Assembly: GCF_963665675.1 (NCBI RefSeq)
Contig: NZ_OY762426.1
Location: 1,612,001-1,676,000, forward strand
Reading direction: 5' to 3'
DNA length: 64,000 bases
Source: an uncultured Methanolobus sp.
GTDB taxonomy: Archaea; Halobacteriota; Methanosarcinia; Methanosarcinales; Methanosarcinaceae
The notes under the pieces: model-generated
Told to the model about the DNA's origin: nothing
Databases searched by the model: none
What the model saw: only the letters and a program-made list of their open reading frames with translations
Translations under genes and position numbers: made by a program
Shown here: positions 8,277-16,799 of the stretch, one piece after another
How positions within the stretch are numbered: the stretch's first letter is position 1
Layout: the number at the start of each line of letters is the position of its first letter

Positions 8277-9578
8277 ATGTTTGTCGTTAAAAAATACGCA
8301 AAATTATTTTTTGCATTTATTTTAATCTGCATATTATCAACAATCATCATCTCAAGTGCAGAAAATACATCTGTTAGTCTTGCATCCCCTTATTTGAGAG
8401 TCAATGCTTCAAATTTAAAACAAATGACTGAAGAAATAGTAAATTACGGCCCTCGTATAACATATTCGAAATCTGTCTCGGCCACGAAAATAGACAAAAA
8501 AAGAGTACTAGCCACTGATCAATCAGTGGAGTATATAAAAAGCATGATGGAAACATATGGCCTGAATACATCATTAGAAGAAATTCGTGATGAGCCTGTA
8601 ATCACTAATAACGTAGTGGGAATAAAGCAAGGTAACGACCTAGAAAAACAGTTAATCATAGTCTGCTCCCATTATGACACTGCAACAACAAGTCCCGGTG
8701 CAGATGATACTGCCTTAGGAGTTGCTGCAACCTTGGAAATAGCAAGGATTCTACAAGACTATGAGCTTGACAGAACTGTATATTTTATTGCTTTCCCAGA
8801 ACATAGTTGGCCAATGGGTTCCGAGAGGTGGATTGAAATGCATCCGGAACTAAAAAATAATGTAACTGCAGTAATCGGTATTGATCAAATTGGATATGGA
8901 AACAAATCTCAAGTAACATATATCCAGCAAACATCCTGGCTTGCAGACTTCGTTCAAAAATCAGCATTTGACACAAATAACACTATTGGAGGACACTTAG
9001 GTATGATTGGTGTCAGTGACCATATACCTTTTATACAAAATAATATCCCTGCTGTGGAAATTATTGAATCTGAAATTACACCATTCCATCATAAACCGGG
9101 GGATACTGTAGAGACACTTAATTTTTCTCTTGCGGAAAAAACAACTGAAATTGTAGTTGAAGCTGTATATCAATTGGCAACACCAGAAGATATCGACCCT
9201 CCTATGGTCGAAATTACATCTCCCCGCGATCAGGTAATTTATGGGGATAACATAATTCCTCTCGTTTATAATGTTTCAGATAATGGCAGTCATATACAGG
9301 TTTTACTGGAAGGACAAAACATAGGGGAAATTGTTTCCGGGACAACGTTGATATTTGAAGGAGGTAAGCACGACGTAGAGGTAAGAGCAACCGATGGATA
9401 TGGAAACAAAGGAATTGCCATCACTTCTGTAAAAGTAGAGAAATATCCTGAAGTAGTGTATTCGCGTTCAGGAAAAAACAATTCTGATATGGATACATAC
9501 CTGATTTATGGGGGAGTTCTAAGTTTATTGATAATAGTTGCTTGTTTGTGGGCATATAACAAAAAATTAAAGAAATAA
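8277..9578 (+). CDS. Secreted M28-family metallopeptidase, membrane-anchored
   Basis: A 433-residue aminopeptidase-like protein facing outside: N-terminal signal/anchor (LFFAFILICILSTIIISSA), catalytic domain to ~residue 300, an Ig-like beta domain (~303-390, VEITSPRDQVIYGDN) and a C-terminal transmembrane helix with a basic tail. Zinc-site residues visible are H132 and D134 (CSHYDT), D143/D144 (GADDTALG), IGIDQIGYG and the late HHKPGDT. The usual Glu-Glu pair appears as PEHSWPMGS, so one position is His, which may alter metal binding or activity. A good Shine-Dalgarno (AAAGGTGA) precedes the ATG. The IS element begins three bases after its stop. Confidence 0.85.
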   Translation: MFVVKKYAKLFFAFILICILSTIIISSAENTSVSLASPYLRVNASNLKQMTEEIVNYGPRITYSKSVSATKIDKKRVLATDQSVEYIKSMMETYGLNTSLEEIRDEPVITNNVVGIKQGNDLEKQLIIVCSHYDTATTSPGADDTALGVAATLEIARILQDYELDRTVYFIAFPEHSWPMGSERWIEMHPELKNNVTAVIGIDQIGYGNKSQVTYIQQTSWLADFVQKSAFDTNNTIGGHLGMIGVSDHIPFIQNNIPAVEIIESEITPFHHKPGDTVETLNFSLAEKTTEIVVEAVYQLATPEDIDPPMVEITSPRDQVIYGDNIIPLVYNVSDNGSHIQVLLEGQNIGEIVSGTTLIFEGGKHDVEVRATDGYGNKGIAITSVKVEKYPEVVYSRSGKNNSDMDTYLIYGGVLSLLIIVACLWAYNKKLKK

Positions 9579-9635
9579 TTTCAGTACTTCGCTAATTTTA
9601 ACCACTTAAGTCATCAAAATGCATTCGATAGCTTT

Positions 9636-9660
9636 ATATGCGGCGTGAACGCCGCCATAT
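9636..9660 (+). promoter_or_regulatory. Hairpin over the transposase start codon
   Basis: GCGGCG (9640-9645), loop TGAA, CGCCGC (9650-9655), extended by ATAT on each side with one bulged C. The ATG at 9659 lies in the distal arm and an upstream in-frame ATG (9638) in the proximal arm. Such a stem would hide the start from ribosomes when transcription reads in from outside, a known way insertion sequences limit transposase expression; here that role is inferred. Confidence 0.6.
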
Positions 9661-10813
9661 GTCATTACTATCATTCAATTCAAGCCCTCATTCTAAAGTT
9701 GAATTAAGACCGAAAAAATGCATTGACTCTGTCTTAAAACCGCTTACAGATAATATTGATATCAAAATCAATGGTTCTCTTACCTGTAAAGACCTATTTT
9801 ATGCTTCAATATGTATGTCCATAGAGAATAGTTCAATCCACTCTATGTCAAAACACTATCAAGATATCCCTTGTGAAACATCTACAAGATATCATCTCAG
9901 GAAACTGAATCTTGAAGAGCTTGTTCGAATAAATAATAAAATCCTGCTTCAAGGTCCTATTAATACTCTGAAAACGGATAAGGAATATGAGTTTGCTATC
10001 GATTTCACAAATGATCCTTACTATGGAGGAACTGATTCATCCAATGAAAACTACGTCATACGTGGACAGGCAAAAAAATCTACAAACTCTTTCTATTCAT
10101 ATATTTCATTGTCCATCATAAACAAGAATGAGAGGTTCACTATATCCGTTCTTCCTGTAGAAAAAAGTGAAACAAAGATCAATTACCTCGCTTATTTCGT
10201 TGATCTGATAGGGAACCTTGATCTTAAGATCAAGGTTCTTTGTTTGGACAGAGAGTTTAGCTCTGTTGATGTCTTTGAGTTCTTACAGAACAAAGACATT
10301 CCTCATATTACTCCTGTAGTTAAAAAAGGAAACGTGATCAAACGACTACTTATTGGTAGAAAGGCAAGGGATTCGCAATATGTTATGAAGAATCCTCAGA
10401 AGAAAGAGGTTCGGCTAAATATCGTTATTGATGTCAAGTACATGAAAGGTAAAAGGAATAAAAAAGGATGCGAAAACCTTGGTTTTGTTGTTTATGGGCT
10501 CAACTGGAAGCCCCGGAAGATTAGCACGGTCTATAGAAGAAGGTTTGCAATCGAATCGTCTTACAGGATGAGGAATATAGTCAAACCCAGAACATCGACA
10601 AGGAACGTTACTTTCAGGTACTTTTTTACATTGGTATCGTTCCTGCTTAGAAATACATGGCTACTAATTCAGAAAAAGCATTTTACGATTGTAAAACGAG
10701 GTCCTCAAACAATTGATGAGGATAGGTTCAGGTTTGACAGATTTATCCTGTTTGTTGAGGAATGGTTTAGAAGAAACTTAAGGGTTCAATTGGTAGTGCG
10801 GTGTTTGAGGTAG
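9659..10813 (+). CDS. ISH3-family-like transposase (DDE)
   Basis: About 384 residues from the ATG at 9659 (an upstream in-frame ATG at 9638 would add seven). DDE-type catalytic pattern: D in IDFTNDPYYGG, D in LCLDREFSSVDVF, and E in YRRRFAIESSYRM, the YREK-like C-terminal signature of IS4-related ISH3/ISC1225 elements. The frame is intact, so the element may still be active. The basic C-terminus (FRRNLRVQLVVRCLR) is typical. Family placement is from motifs only. Confidence 0.88.
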   Translation: MSLLSFNSSPHSKVELRPKKCIDSVLKPLTDNIDIKINGSLTCKDLFYASICMSIENSSIHSMSKHYQDIPCETSTRYHLRKLNLEELVRINNKILLQGPINTLKTDKEYEFAIDFTNDPYYGGTDSSNENYVIRGQAKKSTNSFYSYISLSIINKNERFTISVLPVEKSETKINYLAYFVDLIGNLDLKIKVLCLDREFSSVDVFEFLQNKDIPHITPVVKKGNVIKRLLIGRKARDSQYVMKNPQKKEVRLNIVIDVKYMKGKRNKKGCENLGFVVYGLNWKPRKISTVYRRRFAIESSYRMRNIVKPRTSTRNVTFRYFFTLVSFLLRNTWLLIQKKHFTIVKRGPQTIDEDRFRFDRFILFVEEWFRRNLRVQLVVRCLR

Positions 10814-10934
10814 ATGAATAGCGGTAAGGAGAAAAAGGAGGGAAAAATAGCGAAGTACTGTACTTGTACTTACAGAAATACAGAATGGGTTTGAGAAAAG
10901 AAATTCATTTGGAAGCTTTTATTGAAAATGTTTG

Positions 10935-10970
10935 TCTAATTAGAATGGAGGTATTTGGAAGCTAATTAGA
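10935..10970. promoter_or_regulatory. Paired palindromic sites upstream of glycan cluster
   Basis: TCTAATTAGA (10935-10944), itself a perfect palindrome, is repeated as CTAATTAGA at 10962-10970, 27 bp later. The pair lies ~120 bp upstream of the first glycosyltransferase gene, just outside the IS right end. Spacing of 27 bp is close to two and a half helical turns. Possible operator; no known regulator matched. Confidence 0.35.
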
Positions 10971-11086
10971 TAACCTCATACTGGGCCATGACAATATCAT
11001 TTTTAATACTATCAGGTTTATTTATTACGTTAAAGTAGCAAATAATCTAAATTAATTTGAGAATTAGCAAATTGAACAAGTGAAAA

Positions 11087-12217
11087 ATGGTTTATATGTC
11101 AACATTGATCTTTTTTGTCATTATGGTAACTGCAATTCCTCTTACAGTGTACTTCATATATATTATTGCAGCTTTAACTTCTAAATCAAAAACGCCAATT
11201 CCTCTGGAAAATTATCCTCTAATAAGTATCGTAATCCCTGCTTATAATGAAGAAAGTTCAATTGCAGATCGCCTGAACAATCTGGCAGACATCTATCCGA
11301 AAGATAAAATGGAAATTATCGTTTCTAACGATGGGTCTGAAGATAAAACCGCCGAGGTTGCCAGGAAAGCTATTGACAACAATTATCTTCAGGGAAAAGT
11401 CATAACTTATCCCAGAAGTGGTGTAAACAAGGCAATAAATCGTGGGATTAACGAATCATCAAATGATATTGTAGTTATTACAGGAGCTGATGGACTATTT
11501 GATGAAAAAACAATTCCTGATTTACTTTCAGTACTACTCAGCAGCCCGGATATAGGCGCAGTTTCAGGAGATTTAATTCCTATTGCCAAAGGTGAGTCGG
11601 TTTTTTCAAACTCTGAGGCCGCTTACCGTTCGATTTATGGAAAAATCTGCACATGGGAAAGCAAGGTCCACTCCACTTATTGTTTTAATGGACCTGTGGT
11701 TGCATTTAAAAAAGAAGCCTCTTCAATCCTTAACACACGCAGAGGAGCAGATGATGCCAGTATGGCATTGTCAGTTATCAAAAAAGGATATAGGTGTCAG
11801 TATGTTCCATCTGCAAAGTTCTATGAATATGTTCCTGATAAATTCTATGAACAAAGAAGACAAAAAATACGCAGGTCTACAAGGCTTCTTGAAGCAACAT
11901 TCTTTAACAGGGATGTGCTTTCAGCAAGCTGTGGAAAATTCAAGACAATTGTGTTCCCTTTAAGAATACTGATGTTCTTTGTAGTCCCAACAATGTTTTT
12001 CCTGTCAATTATTTTATGGACAGCAGTCCTTGCTCTGATTAATCCTCTATATGGTCTGGGATTAATAGCTTTAATCATTTTAATTGTCATTTCAGGCAGT
12101 CTAAAACCCAATATTTTATCTTCCTTCATAATTTATCAGGCTTATCTATTTCTGGGTTTATTCAATATGTTGCGGGATGTTCACATATGGGAACCCACTG
12201 AAAGAGTAAAAATATGA
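11087..12217 (+). CDS. Family 2 glycosyltransferase, membrane-bound
   Basis: Transfers a sugar from a nucleotide donor, probably to a polyprenyl-linked glycan on the cytoplasmic face. N-terminal membrane helix, GT-A domain at ~45-270 with ISIVIPAYNEESS, EIIVSNDGSEDKT and a GADG metal site, then a Q/R-rich RRQKIRRSTR segment like the QxxRW region of processive synthases, and three C-terminal membrane helices. First gene of a co-directional surface-glycan cluster; start ATG at 11087 (an in-frame ATG at 11096 is an alternative). Confidence 0.88.
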   Translation: MVYMSTLIFFVIMVTAIPLTVYFIYIIAALTSKSKTPIPLENYPLISIVIPAYNEESSIADRLNNLADIYPKDKMEIIVSNDGSEDKTAEVARKAIDNNYLQGKVITYPRSGVNKAINRGINESSNDIVVITGADGLFDEKTIPDLLSVLLSSPDIGAVSGDLIPIAKGESVFSNSEAAYRSIYGKICTWESKVHSTYCFNGPVVAFKKEASSILNTRRGADDASMALSVIKKGYRCQYVPSAKFYEYVPDKFYEQRRQKIRRSTRLLEATFFNRDVLSASCGKFKTIVFPLRILMFFVVPTMFFLSIILWTAVLALINPLYGLGLIALIILIVISGSLKPNILSSFIIYQAYLFLGLFNMLRDVHIWEPTERVKI

Positions 12218-12241
12218 TTTTCAATACAGAGAACTGGTTAT

Positions 12242-12859
12242 ATGTTTAACTACAACGTAAAAATATGTACAGATTCTATTATTCAGGACTATGTTGAAAT
12301 CGGTAGCTATCCAGAAAAGGCAGAAGAGGTCTCTATCGGACATAATTCTGTCATTAGATCTCATACTGTCATATACGGTGGAAACAAAATAGGCAACAGG
12401 TTTCAGACAGGGCACGGAGTCCTTATCCGTGAAAATAACATTATTGGTGATAATGTAAGTGTAGGTTCACATTCTGTTGTTGAGCGTGAAAACACTATTG
12501 GCAACAATGTGAGGATTCATTCCAATTGTTTTATTCCTGAGTTTGTAATTATCGAAGATGATGTATGGATAGGTCCTTCAACTACAATACTTAATGTTCT
12601 CCACCCTCCATGCCCCCGCTTTGAGGATTGTGCAAAAAGTGTGCGTTTATGCAAAGGGGCTAAAATCGGAGGGCATGTAACTATAGGGCCCAGAGTGACA
12701 ATTGGGGAAAACAGCCTTATTGGAATGGGTTCTGTTGTCACTAAGGATATTCCTGCAAATGTGCTTGCTTATGGTAATCCTGCAAGGGTCATATGCTATT
12801 TAGATAAAATGAAGTGTGAAGCAGGATATTTTGAAACACCTTATGAATGGATTGAATGA
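12242..12859 (+). CDS. Left-handed beta-helix acyltransferase (WbpD/WlbB-like)
   Basis: Hexapeptide-repeat acetyltransferase of 205 residues. Repeats such as IGHNSVIRSHTVIYGGNKIG and IGDNVSVGSHSVVE cover most of the protein, with the C-terminal VTKDIPANVLAYGNPARVI typical of nucleotide-sugar N-acetyltransferases. The company of a DegT aminotransferase and a Gfo/Idh/MocA dehydrogenase suggests it acetylates the 3-amino group of a UDP-2-acetamido-3-amino uronate, as WbpD does in Pseudomonas; methanogen N-glycans contain such sugars. Exact substrate is inference. Confidence 0.85.
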   Translation: MFNYNVKICTDSIIQDYVEIGSYPEKAEEVSIGHNSVIRSHTVIYGGNKIGNRFQTGHGVLIRENNIIGDNVSVGSHSVVERENTIGNNVRIHSNCFIPEFVIIEDDVWIGPSTTILNVLHPPCPRFEDCAKSVRLCKGAKIGGHVTIGPRVTIGENSLIGMGSVVTKDIPANVLAYGNPARVICYLDKMKCEAGYFETPYEWIE

Positions 12860-12919
12860 CTTATTTATATTTTAAAGTCTATTACCATATCAATTTATTT
12901 TTTATGAGGGATAAATTCA

Positions 12920-13993
12920 ATGCAAATCAATCTAAGTGAAATGTACGTGGATTCCGAGATTAAAAAAGTGGTAACTGATGTTCTTGATAGCAGGCGATAT
13001 ATCAAAGGTAATCAGCTTCGACTTTTTGAAGAGGAGTTTTCCTCTTTTTGTGGTGCAGACTATGGGATTGGTGTTAGTTCCGGTACTTCTGCCATGCTCC
13101 TTACGATGATGGGTTTAGAAGTTGGGCAAGATGATGAGGTTATTGTGCCTTCGCATACATTCATTGCATCGGCAAGTCCTGCAAAGTTCATGGGAGCAAC
13201 ACCGGTTTATGTCGACATTGATCCTCTGACTTACACGCTGGATCCGGAAAAACTTGAAGCTGCAATCACCAGCAGGACAAAGGCAATAATTGTCGTCCAT
13301 CTCTATGGTCATCCTGCAGACATGGACAGGATTATGTCGATTGCCAAAAAATATGAAATTCCTGTAATTGAAGATGCCTGTCAGTCACACGCTGCGGAAT
13401 ACAAGGGCAGAAAAACAGGTTCGCTCGCTGATATGGCTATATTCAGCTTTTTCCCATCAAAAAACATGACGGTAGCAGGTGACGGCGGAATGGTCGTGAC
13501 ATCCGATGAAGAGTTGGCAAAGAAAATGTCTATGCTACGTGACCATGGCAGAACAGACAAATATCTTCATGAAATGCTTGGGTTAAACCTTAGATTAAGC
13601 GAAATGCCTGCATCCGTAGGGAGAATTCAATTAAAACATCTGCATGAATGGACTGAAGCCAGAAGAAAAGCCGCAGCAAGATATAGGTCCCTTCTTAATG
13701 GTGTTGTTGAGACCCCTTCAGAGAAAGAATGGGCTAAACATGCTTATTACGTTTACACGATTCAGACTGAAAACAGAGATGATTTACAACAACATCTGAA
13801 TGAAAACGGTGTTAGTACAGGTCTTTATTACCCTGTTCCTGTTCACAGGCAGCCATGTATGCAGGCAGAAGATTGTGTTTTGCCTGTTACGGATGCATGC
13901 GTTGAGAAAATATTGTCTCTTCCTATGCATCCGCAACTAACAGAAGAGCAGATCGAATATATTGCAGACAGGATAAAGGAGTGGAAAAAATGA
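12920..13993 (+). CDS. DegT/DnrJ/EryC1 sugar aminotransferase (WbpE-like)
   Basis: PLP-dependent nucleotide-sugar aminotransferase, 357 residues. SSGTSAMLLTMMGL binds the cofactor phosphate, VIEDACQSHAAEYKG holds the PLP Asp/His positions, and FSFFPSKNMTVAGDGGMV contains the Schiff-base lysine (consensus SFFxxKNLxxGxGG). The C-terminal HRQPCMQ and LPMHPQLTEEQIEYI are family hallmarks. Overlaps the following oxidoreductase by ATGA (13990-13993), indicating coupled translation. Likely transaminates a 3-keto sugar made by that dehydrogenase. Confidence 0.92.
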   Translation: MQINLSEMYVDSEIKKVVTDVLDSRRYIKGNQLRLFEEEFSSFCGADYGIGVSSGTSAMLLTMMGLEVGQDDEVIVPSHTFIASASPAKFMGATPVYVDIDPLTYTLDPEKLEAAITSRTKAIIVVHLYGHPADMDRIMSIAKKYEIPVIEDACQSHAAEYKGRKTGSLADMAIFSFFPSKNMTVAGDGGMVVTSDEELAKKMSMLRDHGRTDKYLHEMLGLNLRLSEMPASVGRIQLKHLHEWTEARRKAAARYRSLLNGVVETPSEKEWAKHAYYVYTIQTENRDDLQQHLNENGVSTGLYYPVPVHRQPCMQAEDCVLPVTDACVEKILSLPMHPQLTEEQIEYIADRIKEWKK

Positions 13994-15000
13994 CAGGAAT
14001 AGGGGTAATCGGAACTGGTTACTGGGGTAAAAACCACGTGAGGACATATAGTGAATTGGTTTCAGACGGTTTCCTTGAACGTGTGGTTATTTGTGATATC
14101 AACGAAAAACGTGCAAAAGAGCTCAGTCAGGCTTTTAATATAGACTACCTAACTGACCATCAGGCGTTAATCGATGATTCTGATATTGATGCTGTAAGCA
14201 TTGTTACTCCATCACCCACCCACTACCAACTAGCTAAAGAATTCATGAATGCAGGTAAAGACGTGCTTGTTGAGAAACCAATGACCATGGATATTGACGA
14301 AGCTAAAGAACTGGTAAGGATATCTGAGGAGACAGGGCAAATATTGATGGTAGGGCACATATTCAGGCACCATCCTGCAGTAAAAGAGCTAAAGCACAGG
14401 ATCAATATAGGTGAGCTTGGTAGTATTCGCCTGATATCCAGTAACAGGCTCTCTTTCGGCGCTCCAAGAAAGGATATGGGAGTCGTATATGCACTTGGAA
14501 TACATGAAGTAGATATGTTCTGCTACCTCATGGATAAAGATTATCCTGAAAGCATCTTGGCGGATACCAGATGTACTCTTCAGCAGGATATTGAAGAGAC
14601 AGCAATGATATCAATGGATTTCGGAGCTGCAACAGCCTATGCTTTTGAAAGCTGGTTGATGCCTGCTTCCGGGAAACAAAGGGACCTTATAGTTGTAGGC
14701 TCTGAAAAAGTTGCAAAGATTGATTATCTCAAGCCTCAGGAACTACAGATGTTTGATATACGTATTGCTGAAAAGGATTTTGATGGTAAGACGAATTTCA
14801 GTGTGGAGAATGAAGGTTCATATACGATACCCATACCATATGCTGAACCCCTGAGAGAGGAGCTGAAAAATTTCATTGACTGTATAAGGTCACGTGACAA
14901 CCCGCTTTCTAATGGACTCATAGGAATGAGGGCAGTGGAAATGGCAGAAAGTGCTTTGGAATCTGCTAAAAAAGGTTGTAAAATTCCATTATCTAATTAA
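13990..15000 (+). CDS. Gfo/Idh/MocA-family sugar dehydrogenase (WbpB-like)
   Basis: NAD-dependent oxidoreductase with N-terminal Rossmann fold GIGVIGTGYWGKNHVR, the catalytic EKP motif in DVLVEKPMTMDIDEA (~residue 95) and a C-terminal substrate domain with HEVDMFCYLM. In the WbpB/WbpE/WbpD route it would oxidise the C3 hydroxyl of a UDP-GlcNAc-uronate to the ketone. Start ATG 13990 overlaps the aminotransferase stop; a GTG at 13981 is in frame but less likely. No gene for the preceding UDP-GlcNAc dehydrogenase is in the window. Confidence 0.9.
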   Translation: MTGIGVIGTGYWGKNHVRTYSELVSDGFLERVVICDINEKRAKELSQAFNIDYLTDHQALIDDSDIDAVSIVTPSPTHYQLAKEFMNAGKDVLVEKPMTMDIDEAKELVRISEETGQILMVGHIFRHHPAVKELKHRINIGELGSIRLISSNRLSFGAPRKDMGVVYALGIHEVDMFCYLMDKDYPESILADTRCTLQQDIEETAMISMDFGAATAYAFESWLMPASGKQRDLIVVGSEKVAKIDYLKPQELQMFDIRIAEKDFDGKTNFSVENEGSYTIPIPYAEPLREELKNFIDCIRSRDNPLSNGLIGMRAVEMAESALESAKKGCKIPLSN

Positions 15001-15023
15001 TATATAGGAGAGGAGGTGGTTTT

Positions 15024-16751
15024 TTGACAAAAAAAAATAAAAATCCTTCTAAAAGCGGCAGCTATTTTAATTATAGGGGCATTGACCTATTTATACCACT
15101 CATATTTATTCTTGCTATGATAAACCCCATCCGTGCGGTTTTGTCTCAGTATTATCTTCTTTCTTATCAGGATGATATTATGTGGGTATATTGGGTTTCT
15201 GAAAATATAGGTCACCCTCTTTCCCTGTTGACGCATGGGCCTGGAAGTGGTTATCGTGTCACAGTTAATTTATTATTTTCCTTAGGGTACCTATTGTGGG
15301 GTGCAAATGCATCTGGATTTTATCTACTTAATGGTTTGCTTTTTGCAGGTTCAATGGCGTTTTTATATCTATTAACTAAATCTTTAGCGGACAGGTTATC
15401 TGCACTAATTGCTGTTTTGCTTTATTTGTTTTTAGATTCCAGCTTTATTCTTGTATGGAAATTTAATTTTTTAACATTTACATCAGAACTTTTTTTTATC
15501 ACATCATCTCTTTATTTTTTAATTCAATATTTTAAATATGGGGTCCAAAAAAACTTATATTTTGGGATTATTTTATCTATATTTGCTTTTTTCTCAAAAG
15601 AGCCGAGTATTGTCATAATTCCCACAGTCAATTTAATATATCTGTATCATAACTGGAACGTTTCACCTTTGAGTAATAAAACCAAAAAACTTTTGATTTT
15701 GATTAATATCATCCCATTGTTTGCTCTTGCATTAGTCATGTTAAATGTACAAAATGCATTTGCTCCTTCAAATTCAGGTAGTCTATTAGAACTCATAAAA
15801 GAACGTTTATTATTTTATATCCCACAAGAGCTATCCTGGCAAATTAGCAATCTTTACCTTATAATATTGTCCTGTCTGGGTCCATTTTATTTTTATGCTT
15901 TTAATAGGGAAGAGTACTACGGAAAGCCCACAGACTTGATAAAAAAAATATTCTTCATAGTGGCTTTCGTCATTTTATTCTTTTTATTTCAAATTATTGA
16001 TATTAATTCAATGTCAAGTGTGATTATATTTTTGCTTCTTCTATTGTTTGCTTTCATTATGGGTAACATGAATCACCGAGTAGGTATTGCTTGGTTTATT
16101 ATGGCATTAGTGCCACTTTTGGCTACATCTCTCAAGGTTCAACCCACCTATCTTGCAGAGCCAAATCTTGGGTTTGTAATATTTATTGGTGTATCGGTTG
16201 CAAGTTATATCAAGTACATTTTATCCAGCATTTCATCTGATAAACACCGTAGTTCTCGTAGAGATAAAAACAAATATGGCCCATTTTTAACTAAAATTAT
16301 TCTTTTAATTATTGTTTTTACTTTGGTAGTTCAGGTATTAGCTGTTCCTTCCAGACTAAGCAATACAACTTCATATCAAAATACTGTTTCAGACCGCCAA
16401 ACCTCTTTCAAAGAGTCAATAGATTACATTGTAAATGAAGTTCCTGACGGTGCTACGTTGTATTATATTCCTGATGAAAAACGCAAGGCAATTGGCGGTG
16501 GGCAGATAAATGCATTGAATTTGTATCAGCTGCTATCTTTAGAAGGTCGATCTGACTTAAATATAGAATCATTAGATATTTATGATCCAAATTCAGAATC
16601 ACCTGACAATGAGAGATTTGTAGTTTTGCCTAGTTCCCTTGACATTTATATATTACAAACTCAGTATCCTGATTTATTAGAGGTTATTAAAAATTCAGAG
16701 ACAAAAATAATCACTAATGGTGATGCAACTGCAGCTATAGTTAAACTCTAA
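15024..16751 (+). CDS. Multi-spanning membrane protein, GT-C glycosyltransferase-like
   Basis: A 575-residue polytopic protein with roughly 12 hydrophobic helices, start TTG at 15024 preceded by GGAGAGGAGG. An early extracytoplasmic loop carries SYQDDIMWVYW, resembling the acidic pair in the first loop of GT-C enzymes that use polyprenyl-phosphate sugars, and a soluble C-terminal ~100 residues follows the last helix. Sequence composition is notably AT-rich and Phe/Ile/Leu-rich. Functional assignment rests on topology and cluster context, so treat as a probable rather than proven glycosyltransferase. Confidence 0.75.
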   Translation: MTKKNKNPSKSGSYFNYRGIDLFIPLIFILAMINPIRAVLSQYYLLSYQDDIMWVYWVSENIGHPLSLLTHGPGSGYRVTVNLLFSLGYLLWGANASGFYLLNGLLFAGSMAFLYLLTKSLADRLSALIAVLLYLFLDSSFILVWKFNFLTFTSELFFITSSLYFLIQYFKYGVQKNLYFGIILSIFAFFSKEPSIVIIPTVNLIYLYHNWNVSPLSNKTKKLLILINIIPLFALALVMLNVQNAFAPSNSGSLLELIKERLLFYIPQELSWQISNLYLIILSCLGPFYFYAFNREEYYGKPTDLIKKIFFIVAFVILFFLFQIIDINSMSSVIIFLLLLLFAFIMGNMNHRVGIAWFIMALVPLLATSLKVQPTYLAEPNLGFVIFIGVSVASYIKYILSSISSDKHRSSRRDKNKYGPFLTKIILLIIVFTLVVQVLAVPSRLSNTTSYQNTVSDRQTSFKESIDYIVNEVPDGATLYYIPDEKRKAIGGGQINALNLYQLLSLEGRSDLNIESLDIYDPNSESPDNERFVVLPSSLDIYILQTQYPDLLEVIKNSETKIITNGDATAAIVKL

Positions 16752-16799
16752 ATTTAATACTTTGAATATAAATATTATTACTTACTTAAAGGTGATATA

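Larger units (their letters stand above)
9582..10860 (+). mobile_element. ISH3-like insertion sequence, complete
   Basis: Bounded by imperfect terminal inverted repeats: CAGTACTTCGCTAATTTT at 9582-9599 and its near-complement AAAATAGCGAAGTACTG at 10844-10860. It contains one transposase gene. I could not find a convincing target-site duplication (left flank AATTT, right flank TACTT), so the exact outer base or the history of the insertion is unclear. It lies between the M28 peptidase and the glycan cluster, where it damages no visible gene. Confidence 0.85.

Noticed and set aside
9576..10870. Target-site duplication around the IS element
   Set aside because: Flanks AATTT and TACTT do not match, nor do alternatives with ends shifted by a few bases; left unclaimed.
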